A stretch of DNA of 64,000 nucleotides from Pipra filicauda (taxonomy: Eukaryota; Chordata; Aves; Passeriformes; Pipridae): contig NW_024104420.1 in NCBI RefSeq assembly GCF_003945595.2, positions 3,656,201 through 3,720,200 on the forward strand. The letters are read 5' to 3'. Under the pieces are notes generated by a model, which did not search any database, was not told the DNA's origin, and saw only the letters and a program-made list of their open reading frames with translations. The position numbers and the translations under genes were made by a program. Below are positions 35,301 to 47,559 of this stretch, piece after piece; positions within the stretch are counted from its first letter, which is position 1, and the number at the start of each line of letters is the position of its first letter.

Positions 35301-38300
35301 AAACAGTAGCTTTTGTATTAGATTATCTACATTGTCCTGGGCTTTCCCATGAACACCTAGGCAGGTCTGTAAGAAAAATCATAGATTGCAACTACAATAA
35401 TGGGAAATTCAGCATTGCCAGATCCTTGGTAAACAGTGAGCCTCCAACACTGATTTTACTTTAGTTCATATCTGTCCTTGATGAAACATAAAAATGTACT
35501 CGGATATTCCTTGAAACTTCAAATTTTGTCTCCTCATTTACTGTTCCATTTTAAACAAGGAAGGTGTGATGAAATAGGGTGGATAGACACAGATGTTCAT
35601 TTTCATCTCAGTTAATGTTTTTCATTTGGCCTTGTTGTGCACTATTCTTGCTGGGGAACCTTACAAAAAAAGGTACATAGATATGTAGAAGCAGAGTCTA
35701 TCTTTAGTACACTTTACACTTGAAACAGGGAAATCTTATTAATGATTATGGATTATCTGTTATCAGTGCCAGTTCTCAACAAAACTGCTGCCTGATGAGC
35801 ATCCTTTTCTTTGTGTATAACCTATTATAAGAACTAAAATTATTTTTTCTTGTGTACATTAATTAAAACACGTTATGTACTGCATAGTAAGTCGTTATTT
35901 CTAGAAGTGCCATAACACAGACATTGCTGGTCAAGTGATTCATGGCAGCTTCACTTTTTATAAGCAGAGAATGGAAATAAAGTGTTGGTAAGATTGCTCT
36001 CAGACTCTGCTTTCATTTCTGACTGTTCTGCATTCTTAATAACAATTGTTAATATAATTGCTGATGTCTTTTTTTTTTTTCTTAATCCTATTTCAGTCTG
36101 ATGTAACTGCTTAATTTTTTTTGAAAGCACAGTTAATGCTGGAAAACTGGCAGAAAAACATGCCTCATGTGGAGTCATGTTGCTCTGGAGTTCTTCCTCC
36201 AAATACCAGAGATGTAGCTTCAGGTAATGAGGCCAAACCTTTATGCTTATGCTCTTATGATCACGCCTCATTTGCAAAGATGCTTGTGTTTTTTCACAGA
36301 GATTTGTGGTGTTTCTGTCTGACTTAAGGAGCAGCTCTGGTTGATAGATGTATTGAACATATGAATTGTATATAGGTATAGTATTTGTCTTTTTTGTTGG
36401 ATTTGGTATAGAACAATTGGTAGACCAGGCACTTAAGTGCCTTTGCCCTCTTTTCTACACCCGGAAAATTTGTGTTGTGTGCTAGATTTGTCTATGCTTT
36501 TGTTCAGATAAATAGTTGTTGGCCAACCTATTGAAACTCCCATGAAAACTGCATCGTGGGAATGTGTGGAGTTGAGTGAAGATACATATGAGAGGGCTCT
36601 TGCTTTTTGGAGTGGATATATGAAACGGAAACTCATGAAAAGACAAGAGAGCTAAATGGCTTGTGTTCCTGTTCTAGTGTTAACTTAATAAAATATCTTG
36701 TTATAGTGTCTCTTGTTTCAGAGCACAGGGAATTCTTCTGGTTTGTGTTTGGTTTTTTTTCTATGGAACTTGATACCAGTCTGGTTTTGATTAGACAGGG
36801 AATACAGACAGTTAATAATAGATGGTATTTAGAGCAGAGAATTTACATACTTGCTAATGACGTCCGCAGTGTCACAGTGATCTTGCTGATGTCCAAGTGG
36901 TAAGGCAGTGTGAAACTTGATCTAGTTATTATGTGAAATGTCTATTCAGTTGGAGAGAAAAACCTGACTTCCTCTGTCTTTAAAAGTGTTAGAGGGGTTC
37001 CTCTTCAGTATTAACTCAAAAATTTCATTCATGTTTTTAATAAAGATATAGCAACACAGATATACAAAACTACTCACAAGTGAGTAATTGTGTTCCAAGA
37101 GAGAGGCGTGGAATAAAGCGTAGCAAGTATTTCTGAAATTAATTACCTTCATGTATAAAATTAGATTCGGAGTTTAAGGTCATCTCTAACATTTGGGTTC
37201 GTTCCTCTTTTGGTGGCATCTGACATCAAGATTCCAGCTGTGCCTGCAGACATGTTCCATCCTAGAAATGCATATGGAAACCCATGGTGTGTATGCATGT
37301 TTGCCCATCCATATGCCTGTTTTATACACTTAATGTGCAGCTGTGTAACTCTGCCTCCATTGTGCCATGTTTGACTGATCTCATGAGAAGAGGATTAACC
37401 TGCTTCTTGAACAACCTGAGGTAGTTAAATCTCAGTCTGGTTCATACCTATTCATATTAACAAACCCTTCATGCACGGTTTTACATCTCCACACACATTA
37501 ATGCTTTGCTGCTCTCTGTATTTGGTATAAATACATCTGCTGGCTGTTTGTTTGGTATACAAAAGACAAACAAAATACTGTACTTCAGAATCAGCTGTTT
37601 AACTTCCTTCAGACTTCAGCCGTAAGTATAAGCTGTGTCCTAAGTGTATGGAATTATATAAATACCAAATTGATACATTATGGCCATCTTTAACATCTGT
37701 TATAGCAGCTGTTAAGCAGCACTCTGGTTCTGTGTGATTAGGGTAGCTGTAGGTAATTTTCTGCCTTTTTTGATAGTTTAGTGGTGTCAGTGATAGTCAG
37801 TGTTTGACTTTCCATTTACACGGTAAAAGTGGTACTTGGTCTTAGATTAAATCATGACATTATTTTGAGGGCTTGTTTTCAGGAGATGTCTTTTCTCGCA
37901 TAAACAGTGCTGTGTCCCACCTAACACTGGAGCATGGCTACAGAGCTACAGGAGGCATTTTGCTTCGAGGGACCAGACTACAAACAGACAAAACAGACAA
38001 CACCTAAGTCCTCAGCTTGTGCACTTCTGTTAGTTTTTCCAGTAGGGAGACCACTGTGCTCTAAGAGGACAGCGGGAGAGTTTACTGTGGAAAGGTATTT
38101 TCTTCAGTCCAGGTGTGAAGTAATGGAATTGTTTATAGTATGAAAGCAAGCTCATCAGATAAAGCACTCCAGAATCTAATTACACATGCAAAAAAAATTT
38201 GTTCAGACTGGTGTGGCATAGAAAAGATGTTTAGTGGAATGATATCTTTTGAAAGAAGACTTAAGACTTTAGTCCTAGTACAAGGTAATTTGAGATGATT

Positions 38301-41300
38301 GCTCCTCTACGATGTGATAGGAAAGTCAGTGTCTAGGAGGAGACCTCTGACCTGCGATGTGCTTAGCAGTGTCCTTTCAAGCACTGGTATGTTTCATCAT
38401 ACCCTCTTGCAGTCTTCTCTGCTTGAAGCATGTTTTCGGTTATGTCTCCTGGATTACTGCTTAGATAGATCTCTTCATCCTGCTCATTCTCCTCTACTTC
38501 CAAAGCCTGCCCTAGTCTGTCATCTTGATCACAGTCTACAACTTCCTTGTGAGGGGAAGAGGATGAGTAGACACTGATCTCTTCTGTGTGGTGACCAGTG
38601 ACAGGACCTGAGGGAATGGCCTGAAGTTGTGTCAGGAGAGGTTTATGCTGGATATGAGAAAAATGTTCTTCACCCAGAGGGTGGTTGGGCACTGGAACAG
38701 GCTCCCCAGGGAAGTGGTCACAGTACCAAGCCTGACAGAGTTCAGGAAGCATTTGAATGATACTCACCCACATGGTGTGATTCTTGGCAATGGTCCTGTG
38801 CAGGGCTAAGGGTTGGATTCAATGGTCCTTATGGATTCCTTCCTTCAGAAGATTCCGTGGTTTGGGATCCTTAAATATTTGGAGTCTCTTCCTTTGGCTT
38901 TTAGTTTCTGATTAGAGACCAGTGTCAGGGAGTAAGAATAGCTTAAATAACACTATCTCTTAGCATTTGAACCTTTTACACTGCTTTGATTCCTTTGTCA
39001 AATCCTTTTGGTCTGCCAAGTAAATTCAACACAACTAAGGGATACAGAATTTCTTTGTGATGGATATTTTCACCCATGGTGTACAAGCATGGTTGTGGAC
39101 AGTAGGGGAGAAATCAATTCACACTACTGGTTGATCATTTGCAGTAATATAGCAGTCTAACTGCTGTTGCAAAATTAATACTTTTTGTATGAAAGAAACA
39201 AAGCAGAACAACAGGGCTTCTGAGGTAACATGATGATTGATACGTATGCTACATCCACAGAAGGAAAGTTGCACCAACTCTGAGTCAGCTTTAAACCTTA
39301 GGGAAATTCTGGTTTGGCTCCAGTTTTACAAAAAATTGAAGTTGTAGCTAACTTCTCTGGTTATTCAACAGGCATTTCTCCTCCTGCAAAACTGATCTGT
39401 AATTTGTGGACCAGGGGACTGGTTTGTCACAACTTATTGTCGCTTCTGAACTTTTAGACCTTTTATCAGGTAGACCAAGTGGTGTCCTGAGAAAGCTTTG
39501 TAGAAGGATTTGTGTGGTTGCAGGGAATTAAAGACAGTAACCACCGTACAGTTCTGGAATTTTTGGTATTTTATGTATGCCTGAGAAGTGTTTGTGTCTG
39601 GTTCTGTACTGGGTTGTCAAAGACAACTGTTGTTTATTAAGGCTCATTTTCCAAACTGCGGCCTATTATTTTTGTTCAGTGCTTTTTGCTCAAACGGGTT
39701 TAGAAAGGACCAGGGAAAAGTTTATATTTTAGATTAATGTGTTTAATTTTTTTTCTCTAGAAAAAAATCCCATTAATATGGTACATTATAACATTCATAG
39801 GGAATTTGAATTTTTCTGGTCTGGGAGAAGATTAATGCCAAACAAGAAAACCTTTTGAAGTTCAGAAAATTTTATGCAGTATAAAGAACTTTATGCACAT
39901 CTGCCAGCAAGTTTTTGTTTCACAGAAACTATTCAGATCGGAAGAGAGGAAGTTCCTCTGACTTTTAAAATATATTGATGAATAATGTATTTTTGAACTT
40001 CATTAGAATGAAACTTAGTCCACTGCCTTGGTTTATGGATTTCGTAGCACTTTCCCTTAAACACAACTAATGTTTATAATAACTTGCTTGGATACAATGT
40101 ATGATCCCGTAGTAAGTATAGGCCTTGGCTTTGAAAATATTCCTTGTGACAACTGTTCTTTATTTAGAAACTAGAGACAACTTTTCTCTTTTTTTTCTTT
40201 TAGATGTTATTTTGAGTGGGTTTGCTAGTAGTACCAAATGTACAATATATGTTCAATTTGAGAAACTTATTTTCGTATCGACAATCCTGGTGTCTCTAAG
40301 TCTTTTTTCTTTGCCCTGATATTTGCAAATACAGTTCTTTTATGTGCAGTTACCACTAACAGTTGTAGTTAGCGTCACTTGTTTCTTAAATGCTCTTTAT
40401 CTAATTTTTTTTATGGATTCCTGACTTTTATGCTCTTTTTACAAAGCATTTATGAATACTGACTCACGCATAAAAATGTAAGAACTGCTTTAAATTACTT
40501 GTGACTAGATAAACAATATTTTACTGGTTTTAGAAAAGGAAAGGAAGATTTCGGAAGGAATGATCTTCTCCAGAAGGTCAGCTAAAATTCTTCTGATACT
40601 TAAGAACCACCTACTAAGTGCTGTGTGAAGCTATAGTTATCAGAAGTGTAAGGACAAATCCTTAGGTAGATTTTCACTATGAGAAGAAAGCATATAGGAG
40701 TTAGGGTGAAGGATAGACACAGTGAAACCATGTCAGATAGTAGAATACAACCAACTGCTACTGCCATTGGCACATGTTACATGGGTGAGTCTCCTCACAT
40801 CTGTGTTTGGGTACGTTGTCACTGTTCTCAGCTGCAGAAGACAGTCTTAGAGAGGTGACCGGACTGGTGTGAGTTAGCTCAGCATTTCCAAACACAGCTG
40901 TCAGTAGGACTGACGTGTTGAGATACCCAAACTCTCTGCCATCTGAAAGGAGCTAGGTGGAATGAGTTCAGACAGTAGAGATTCAGGAATAGTAGAAGTC
41001 AGTGGGGAAGACAGATAGGATAGAACAGGCTCATAGGTTTACCTGTGAAGCAGGGATTCATTTATGGATGAGGGAAAAGGAATAAGAGTAATAAATAAAA
41101 AAAAGCATTTAAGAGTAGCAAAGCATCTAACCTTGCTGACAGGTGTAAGTAAACACTAAAACCTGTGTTATAGGTTTTTTTGAAAGTTATTTTTAATACA
41201 GAGGTGTGAGACAGGCCACCTGAATCAGTTGCATTGCCAGGTAAGAGTAGCAGGCTGCCCAAGGCAATGATCGGCACCAGTCAGGCTTCAAGCTCAAGCA

Positions 41301-42551
41301 GCTACATCTTAAAACCACTGCTGTGTTATGTAGTCTTATTCACTTGGGAGTTTCCATGCTGAGCTGCTCTTTTGAAATACATGTGTGACTGAAGCTGACA
41401 ATTTTGCCTCATCCTGTTCCTTATCCCACTCACGTCTGGTGTTCTCTGGCTGCCCTTGGAGCCCAAGGATTTGGGGCATAGATTAAATCAGTCTGAGAAC
41501 CTCTGTTAGCAAAACTTTTGTCTTAGTAGGAAAAGAAACTGTTTGTAGTAAAGACATTGTCATGTGATGGCTGTGGTGTTGCTGTAAAATGACAGAAATT
41601 AAACATTTTAATGGAAAGCCTCTGTAAATGGGGTCATTCAAGCCAGGCATTTAATTAGTGGGCAACATAGTTTGGCTTTGTTCTTTCATACTAAGAGCAT
41701 GCTTGAGTCTTTCTGAGGTGTCAGGTTTCCACAGGCAGATATTTGTATATATTTGTCATGTCACTTTAAAGTATTGTCATTCTTCAGACCCAGTTATTAA
41801 TGACAGTTTTTTCAATCTAAATTTTCTGAGTTAATAGTTTATTAGAAAATTATGAAAAGAGAAGCCAGGGAGAGGCTCTGATGGCACCTCTTTCAGCCTT
41901 CAGACTCTAGTTCCTTAACATATATTTCTGAGGCAGTGACATGTGATGTGAAAAGACAATGCACTGTGGTGGCAGTGCTGCTTTTGTAAAATAAAACCAG
42001 TGCTTTTGTACTTGCAGGGGAACCTTTATTGTAAAAATTCTGCATGTGCACTCTCACAGAAGAGGTAAGTTAGAGGCAAAATAGGACCCATCTTCCTCTT
42101 GCAACATTGAACCACAAATAATCTGCTAAGCACTAGATACTGTCATGCAGGATGTTTTTCTCCCAGCTTGATGATCAAGTTAATTTCCATTAGTCATCTG
42201 AGTCTAAGTACCGAACATGGAATGCGTTTTTCCTAAACGAGACATACTCTTTGGAACAGAAACTAGAGCTACAAATTTTATGAGCGCTGAAATATCCATG
42301 GCAGTATTTCAGTTTTCCTCTCTTGCTGAAATTCTAGTACTGGAGCTAAGAATACTGTTCAGATGCATAATACAGTCAAGTCAGTAGATGAAGACTTTTC
42401 AGGACCTTAATCTAAAAGATATGTCATAATTTTGTTCTTTATTATGTGCTGTATTGCCAGTATGTTGCAGTGGCATTTGACATCACTATGAATCCTGCAA
42501 TACACATCGCTATCTGGATTTCTAATTATTTGTTTATTTTTCCCTCTGCAG
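29389..42551 (+). other. GRAMD2B: GRAMD2B intron 1
   Basis: The 13.2-kb first intron. It holds a CR1 3' end at 38590-38850 and a few short poly-T and (TTTG)-like runs. A TATAAATA at 29683-29690 sits just past the CpG island and might mark an alternative promoter, but I found no first exon with correct phase behind it. No other gene seen. Confidence 0.9.
38590..38850 (+). mobile_element. CR1 LINE 3' end in GRAMD2B intron 1
   Basis: Sense CR1 tail: aggagaggtttatgctggatatgag, ttcacccagagggtggttgggcactggaacaggctccccagggaagtgg and ggttggattcaatggtcctt. Truncated at both the 5' side and the terminal repeat. Confidence 0.88.
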
Positions 42552-42674
42552 TTCAGATGGAGAAAATGGAACAGATGAAAAGAGAAAGGCAGGAAAATTG
42601 CCTACTGTGTTGCTGCAGACCCCCACCAGTGAAATGGAGTATTTTGATGATCGGAAAAAAGTTGATGTTGCTAG
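42552..42674 (+). CDS. GRAMD2B: GRAMD2B exon 2
   Basis: Acceptor tttttccctctgcag, donor GCTAG|gtaatg. Encodes residues 31-72 in part: SDGENGTDEKRKAGKL, later MEYFDDRKKVDVA. The ENG..EKRK match to the human ENG..EKKK block fixes the frame. Charged, probably disordered N-terminal region. Confidence 0.92.
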
Positions 42675-45600
42675 GTAATGTCAGAAATACTGTCACTTTT
42701 CCTCTGGTCAAATTATTAGAACGGTTACAACCCATTAAAAAAGCTAGACTGACTAGCAATATTTATCAGACATCCTACTTGTGGGTTAGGTTGCACACTG
42801 TGCAAATAAACAGGAGTCAGCCCCACTTTCCAGGGTTGCTCTGTTACTCAATACAAGCAGTCAGAATAGTGGGAATTTAATCTTTGAGCTGGCTTATTTT
42901 CCCTGTTCTAGGAAAAAATACATTGCACTGTTTGTTGCCATTGCTAGTTACATCCCTTTCACAATCAATTTGACAGGCAGTCAAACTGAGCTGCAGTTTG
43001 AGTCCTGGCCTGTTTCCAGAACACTTTCATGCTGGAATATTGATTGTCCATGGTAAAACTATGACATAAGTTTTCATTTTAGATTCTCAGTTCTATATTG
43101 CAATAGATTATTGTAATGTCTCCACAGAAACAGTCATTATTACTTTGTTGGAGAACTGGAATGCATTTTAAACTCTTCTAAAAGAAAACTAAGTAATACT
43201 AAAATCCCGCTTGAATGGTTTGCACGCAGCTTTTGCATCCTTTTCACTTTGAAATTCACTGAGCAGTGAATTCAAAAGTCAGTGGTCAACCTGACACTGT
43301 GGATTTGATCACAAGGCAAATATTTAAAAGACATCACTTAATTTCATGAAGCATCTTTGAGGAAAAGGTATTTGAAGGAATATGTCATTACTTTTTTTTC
43401 CCCCGAGTCTTTCTAGTGTTACCTCTCATAATGTAATTGATTGTGTTTGGTAGGGGTAGGCATGAGTTTTTTGTAACTTGTGCTTTAGATAAGCACAGAA
43501 ATACATGTGCACATGTATTTCAGTGTTTTCTTCTCTGAGGAACCACCTGAGATAATGCAGCCACTTCCCCTCTTATCTAAGTCAGTCCTACTATACAATC
43601 TCTTTCCAGCTGCGTCTCCATTATACTTAGGGTTTCTGTTCCTCTCAGCCTTAGAGATTTTATTGTTATTTCTGAACCTCTCAAGTTTAGGCAAGTAAAG
43701 AAGACTTGTTATGCAGGATATGGTGCAGTAATAGAAACTTCTCACAGAATCACAGAATGTGCTGATTTGGAAGGGACCCACAAGGATCACTGAATCCGAC
43801 TTCTGGCCCTTCACAGAACCATTCCCAAGAATCACACCATGTGCCAGAGAGCACTGTCCAAACACTTCTTGAATGCTGTCAGGCTTGGTGCTCTGACTAC
43901 TTCCCTGGGGAGCCTGTTCCAGTGCCCAACCTGGGTGAAGAATCTTTTTCTAATATCCAAGCTAAACTTCCCCTGACACAACTTAGGCCATTCTCTCAAG
44001 TCCTATCACTGCTCACGACAGAGAAGAGATCAGTGCCTGCCCATCCTCTTCCCCTTACAAGACTGAAGTGAGGTTTCCCCTCAGTCTCCTCCAGACTGAA
44101 CAAACCAAGTGATCTCAGCCACTTCTCATACGGCTTTCCCTCAAGGCCCTTCACAATCTTCGTTGTTCTCATTTGGACACTCTCTAATAGCTTAATATCT
44201 TTCTTATGCTGTGGTGCCCAAAACTGCCACAATATTCAAGGTGAGGCTGCCCCAGTGCAGAGCAGAGCAGGACAATCCTCTCCTTTGACTGGCTGGTGAT
44301 GCTTTGCCTGATGCCCCCCCAGGACACGGTTGGCCCTCCTGGCTGCCAGGGCACTGCTGACTCAGATTCAACTTGCCATCAGCCAGGACCCCCACATCCC
44401 TTTCCATGGCACTGCTTTCCAACATGTCATTCCCCAGTCTTTCTGTACACCCAGTGTTGCCCCACCTCAGGTGCAGAATCTGACACTTTCCCTTGTTGAC
44501 CTTCATACAGGTGGTGATGGCCCAGTCCTCTGATTTGTCGAGGTCTCTCTGCAGGGCCTCCCTGCCTTCGAGGGAGTCAACAGCTCCTCCCAGTTTTGTC
44601 TCATCTGCAAACTGCTTAGTATCCCTTCCAGTCCTGCATCCAAGTCATTTATGAAGCTGTTGAATAGCACAGGGCCCAAGATGGGGCCCTGTGGAACCCC
44701 ACCAATGACAGGTCACCAGTCTGTTCACTGTTACCCTCTGTGCTTGAACCGTGAGCCAATTGCTCACCCCCCCACATGATGTGTGTATCCAGCTGTGTGC
44801 TGGGCATTTTGTCCAGAAGGATCCTGTGAGAGACAGTGTTGAAAGCTTTATGGAAATCCAAAAAGATTACATCAGCTGGCTTCCCTTGATCATCTACATG
44901 AGTTACCTTGTCATAAAAGGAAATCAGGTTTGATAAGCAGGAATTTCCTCTCTTGCAGCCGTGCTGGCTTTGACGAAAAACTGCGTTGTCTTTCAGGTGT
45001 TTTGCAACACCTCCCAGAATAATCTTCTCCGTAACTTTACGAGCACCTTTCTTTCCCCATTGTATCTTTAGCACAGCATGTTCTTCAGGTCATTCAGTAT
45101 AAGAATCCTGTGATGTGTTTTTACTTCTGCTCTTCAATCTGTAACTGAAGGCATCTGAAAAAGAGCTACCTGATTTTTATAGTGTGTTGATATGCATTTG
45201 TTCTGTGCTAAATAGCTCTCAGAGGTAATGTTCTCTTCCTGATTTATGAAACAATTACTGAACCTCTCTGTTTTTCTGAACAGTCCAGGCCATTAACTCC
45301 TCCTTTACAAAACAGACAAAACTTATTTTCTCAGCCATCCACAGAGACTTTCCTCTGTACTTGTTCTTCTCTAGAGTTGTATGATGAGTTTTTTTGTTTT
45401 CCAGTATAAATACCTAGAGCTGTACAGGTACAGCTTCCTATACAACTGGCACTCAGAATTTCGTTTAATCTCCTCTAGGGTTGCTGGTTATCTTAATGAT
45501 TTCATTACGCTACACAACACAGTTCATAGCCATCCTCTGACTTGTACATATGTGTTTCTTCTCTGTTGCACTTTCAAATGAGCTCACTTCCTGTGATACA

Positions 45601-46025
45601 CATTCATAGCTTTCCGCACACTACCTTTCACTTTCAACTACTAAGTTTTATCTTACTTAATCGTGCATTAGTAAGGAATCTGCTTAGTATTAGTATTTCA
45701 CATATTGCCAAGAAACAAATTAACGTGAAGCTAAACACTGTAATAGCTAATTCACTAAGTTGTAAATTGTCTTGAAATTTTTTTACTTTCTTACAAGTAA
45801 ATAATTTAGAATATCTCTTCTAAATTAAAAGTCCACCTTCAGGGAGAACTGGCGTAATTTAAGAATAAGATATACTCCTCTTTATTTCTGTGTAATTCTT
45901 AATGAATTAGATAATAGTTATTTAAAGGATTAATATGTTTCATGGAAAAGTACATCCTGTTGGTAACATACGAAGACTAATGAACTGAGGCCAGGCTTAT
46001 ACCAGATGCTTTTTTTAATCTTCAG
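42675..46025 (+). other. GRAMD2B: GRAMD2B intron 2
   Basis: 3.35 kb, largely taken up by an antisense CR1 (43744-45085). The remainder shows no feature. Confidence 0.92.
43744..45085 (-). mobile_element. CR1 LINE, about 1.3 kb, antisense in GRAMD2B intron 2
   Basis: Begins with the reverse complement of the CR1 tail (cagaatcacagaatgtgctgatttggaaggg) and runs back into reverse-transcriptase sequence. On the minus strand decayed frames read DVIFLDFHKAFNTVSHRILL, the conserved palm region of CR1 ORF2. It is longer and less diverged than the other copies here but has stops and is inactive. Confidence 0.95.
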
Positions 46026-46113
46026 GACAAAGAGCAGCACAGATAGTCCAGTCCTGTCAATGGATATCAAGAGTGACTCCAAGATTGAAAGGAAAAAACG
46101 TGCCTCAAATCAG
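46026..46113 (+). CDS. GRAMD2B: GRAMD2B exon 3
   Basis: 88 nt, acceptor tttttaatcttcag, donor AATCAG|gtaggg. Encodes residues to 101, including SDSKIERKKRASNQ, matching the human ND.KTERKKSSSSSQ block before the GRAM domain. Confidence 0.94.
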
Positions 46114-46430
46114 GTAGGGCAGAGAATTTACTTGTTTGTTTACATATGTTAAAAATAAACACATAACTACAATGAGAGGCCTTTTGTTTAGCAATATTAT
46201 AGTTCATGGTTGTATAATGGTATAGGTTCCTTTTGCATCAGTGTGTTAAAGTTTGGGTAAAGCAGATTATAGAGTTAATAGCCACACAGAAAAAAAAATG
46301 AGGATTTATTGTAAAACAAGTGGGCAAAATGAGAAGGTATGGGGAGGCCAGGAAGTGGAGCAGGTCACTCGATTGTCAGACTGTCTAATAAAGTATGTGT
46401 CTTTTGGGTGTGGGGCTTTTTGTTTTTTAG

Positions 46431-46497
46431 CTGAAGGCAAATGCACACTTTCATAAGCTGTTTCTAGATGTTCCCATTGATGAGCCACTGAAACAAA
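46431..46497 (+). CDS. GRAMD2B: GRAMD2B exon 4 (start of GRAM domain)
   Basis: 67 nt, acceptor ttttttgttttttag, donor CAAA|gtaagt. Encodes LKANAHFHKLFLDVPIDEPL, nearly identical to the human segment. FHKLF opens the GRAM domain. Confidence 0.97.
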
Positions 46498-47455
46498 GTA
46501 AGTATTAATCCCTGTGTCATTGTTGGCTGTGGATCCTAGATAATGTAGTTACCCAACAACTGTGGTGCTGTACAAGAGGAACTACCTACATTTTAAAAAC
46601 CTTTAACTCCAGCTGCCTAGAGCTTCAGGGCCTTCATCTACATGCAATGGCCTTTTTGATGTAATCTTGCAGATCTTAAATCTTTGCGTTTTGGGCTTGT
46701 TTGGGAATAGTAGCCCACTTTGCAATACTTAGCAGAGTAGCCTAGTACAGTATTTTTTGATACTGAATCTTCCTTACTAAAGGCACTACTGAGACAGCAC
46801 TGGTCAAGTGATTATCTTGAGTTTTTGCTGTTGATGATGCTTTGATACTTAAAAACACTAATACAGAAAGGACATCAAATGTTTAAATATTGTGCTGTTG
46901 CCCGTGGTACTTACAAGGGAATTCTACATAGACGTTTATAACAAATGTTTCTTAAAAGTAATACAAGGAAGGCAGTTCATGAGTGAGAAGTGGTTTGCTC
47001 ATGTCTACTGCAGTAAAAGCAGTATTACTTTATGTGGATTCTGCCTCTGGTCATCTAGTTTAGACAACTGCTATAGAGCTAGAAGTTTAAAGCTAAAACT
47101 TTCGTTAAACCCTTTACATTTAAGTAATATAGTTACCTAAAAGCTAGTCAAAAAGTTTATAGGAAGCTAGGTGGTAGTCTCTTAGAAAGGATTTTTGACT
47201 TGTAGAGACCAGTTGCATGTTACTATTCATTTCAGTCATTGTTCTTCAAATATTTTGAGCCTAAACTTAGGCCTGTGACATCTTCTCAGCTTGTCAGTGT
47301 CAGTTAAGCATTGAAAGTTTCAAAGTTTGACAATGTTTATCAAAGGTATAAATCTAAATATATTATGGCTTTGAAAAAAGAACAAAACAAAACCTGAATT
47401 GGCTTGTCTTGGGTTGTGATTACCTTGAAGATTATAGAGTATTTATTTGTTTCAG
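46498..47455 (+). other. GRAMD2B: GRAMD2B intron 4
   Basis: 958 bp with no repeat or other feature recognised. Confidence 0.9.
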
Positions 47456-47559
47456 GCTTTACCTGTGCTCTGCAGAAAGAAATTCTGTACCAAGGAAAGT
47501 TATTCCTTTCTGAAAACTGGATTTGCTTCCATTCCAAAGTTTTTGGTAAAGACACTAAG
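47456..47559 (+). CDS. GRAMD2B: GRAMD2B exon 5 (GRAM core)
   Basis: 104 nt, acceptor tttatttgtttcag, donor ACTAAG|gttagt (the least standard donor of the gene). Encodes FTCALQKEILYQGKLFLSEN and then WICFHSKVFGKDTK, the most conserved part of the GRAM fold. Confidence 0.98.

Noticed and set aside
37934..38143. Frame starting MATELQEAF in intron 1, recalling the human GRAMD2B start MTELQ
   Set aside because: No donor in the phase required to join exon 2 and no promoter features; the true exon 1 is in the CpG island.
44649..45074. 141-codon minus-strand frame with reverse-transcriptase motifs
   Set aside because: Part of the decayed antisense CR1, not a host gene.
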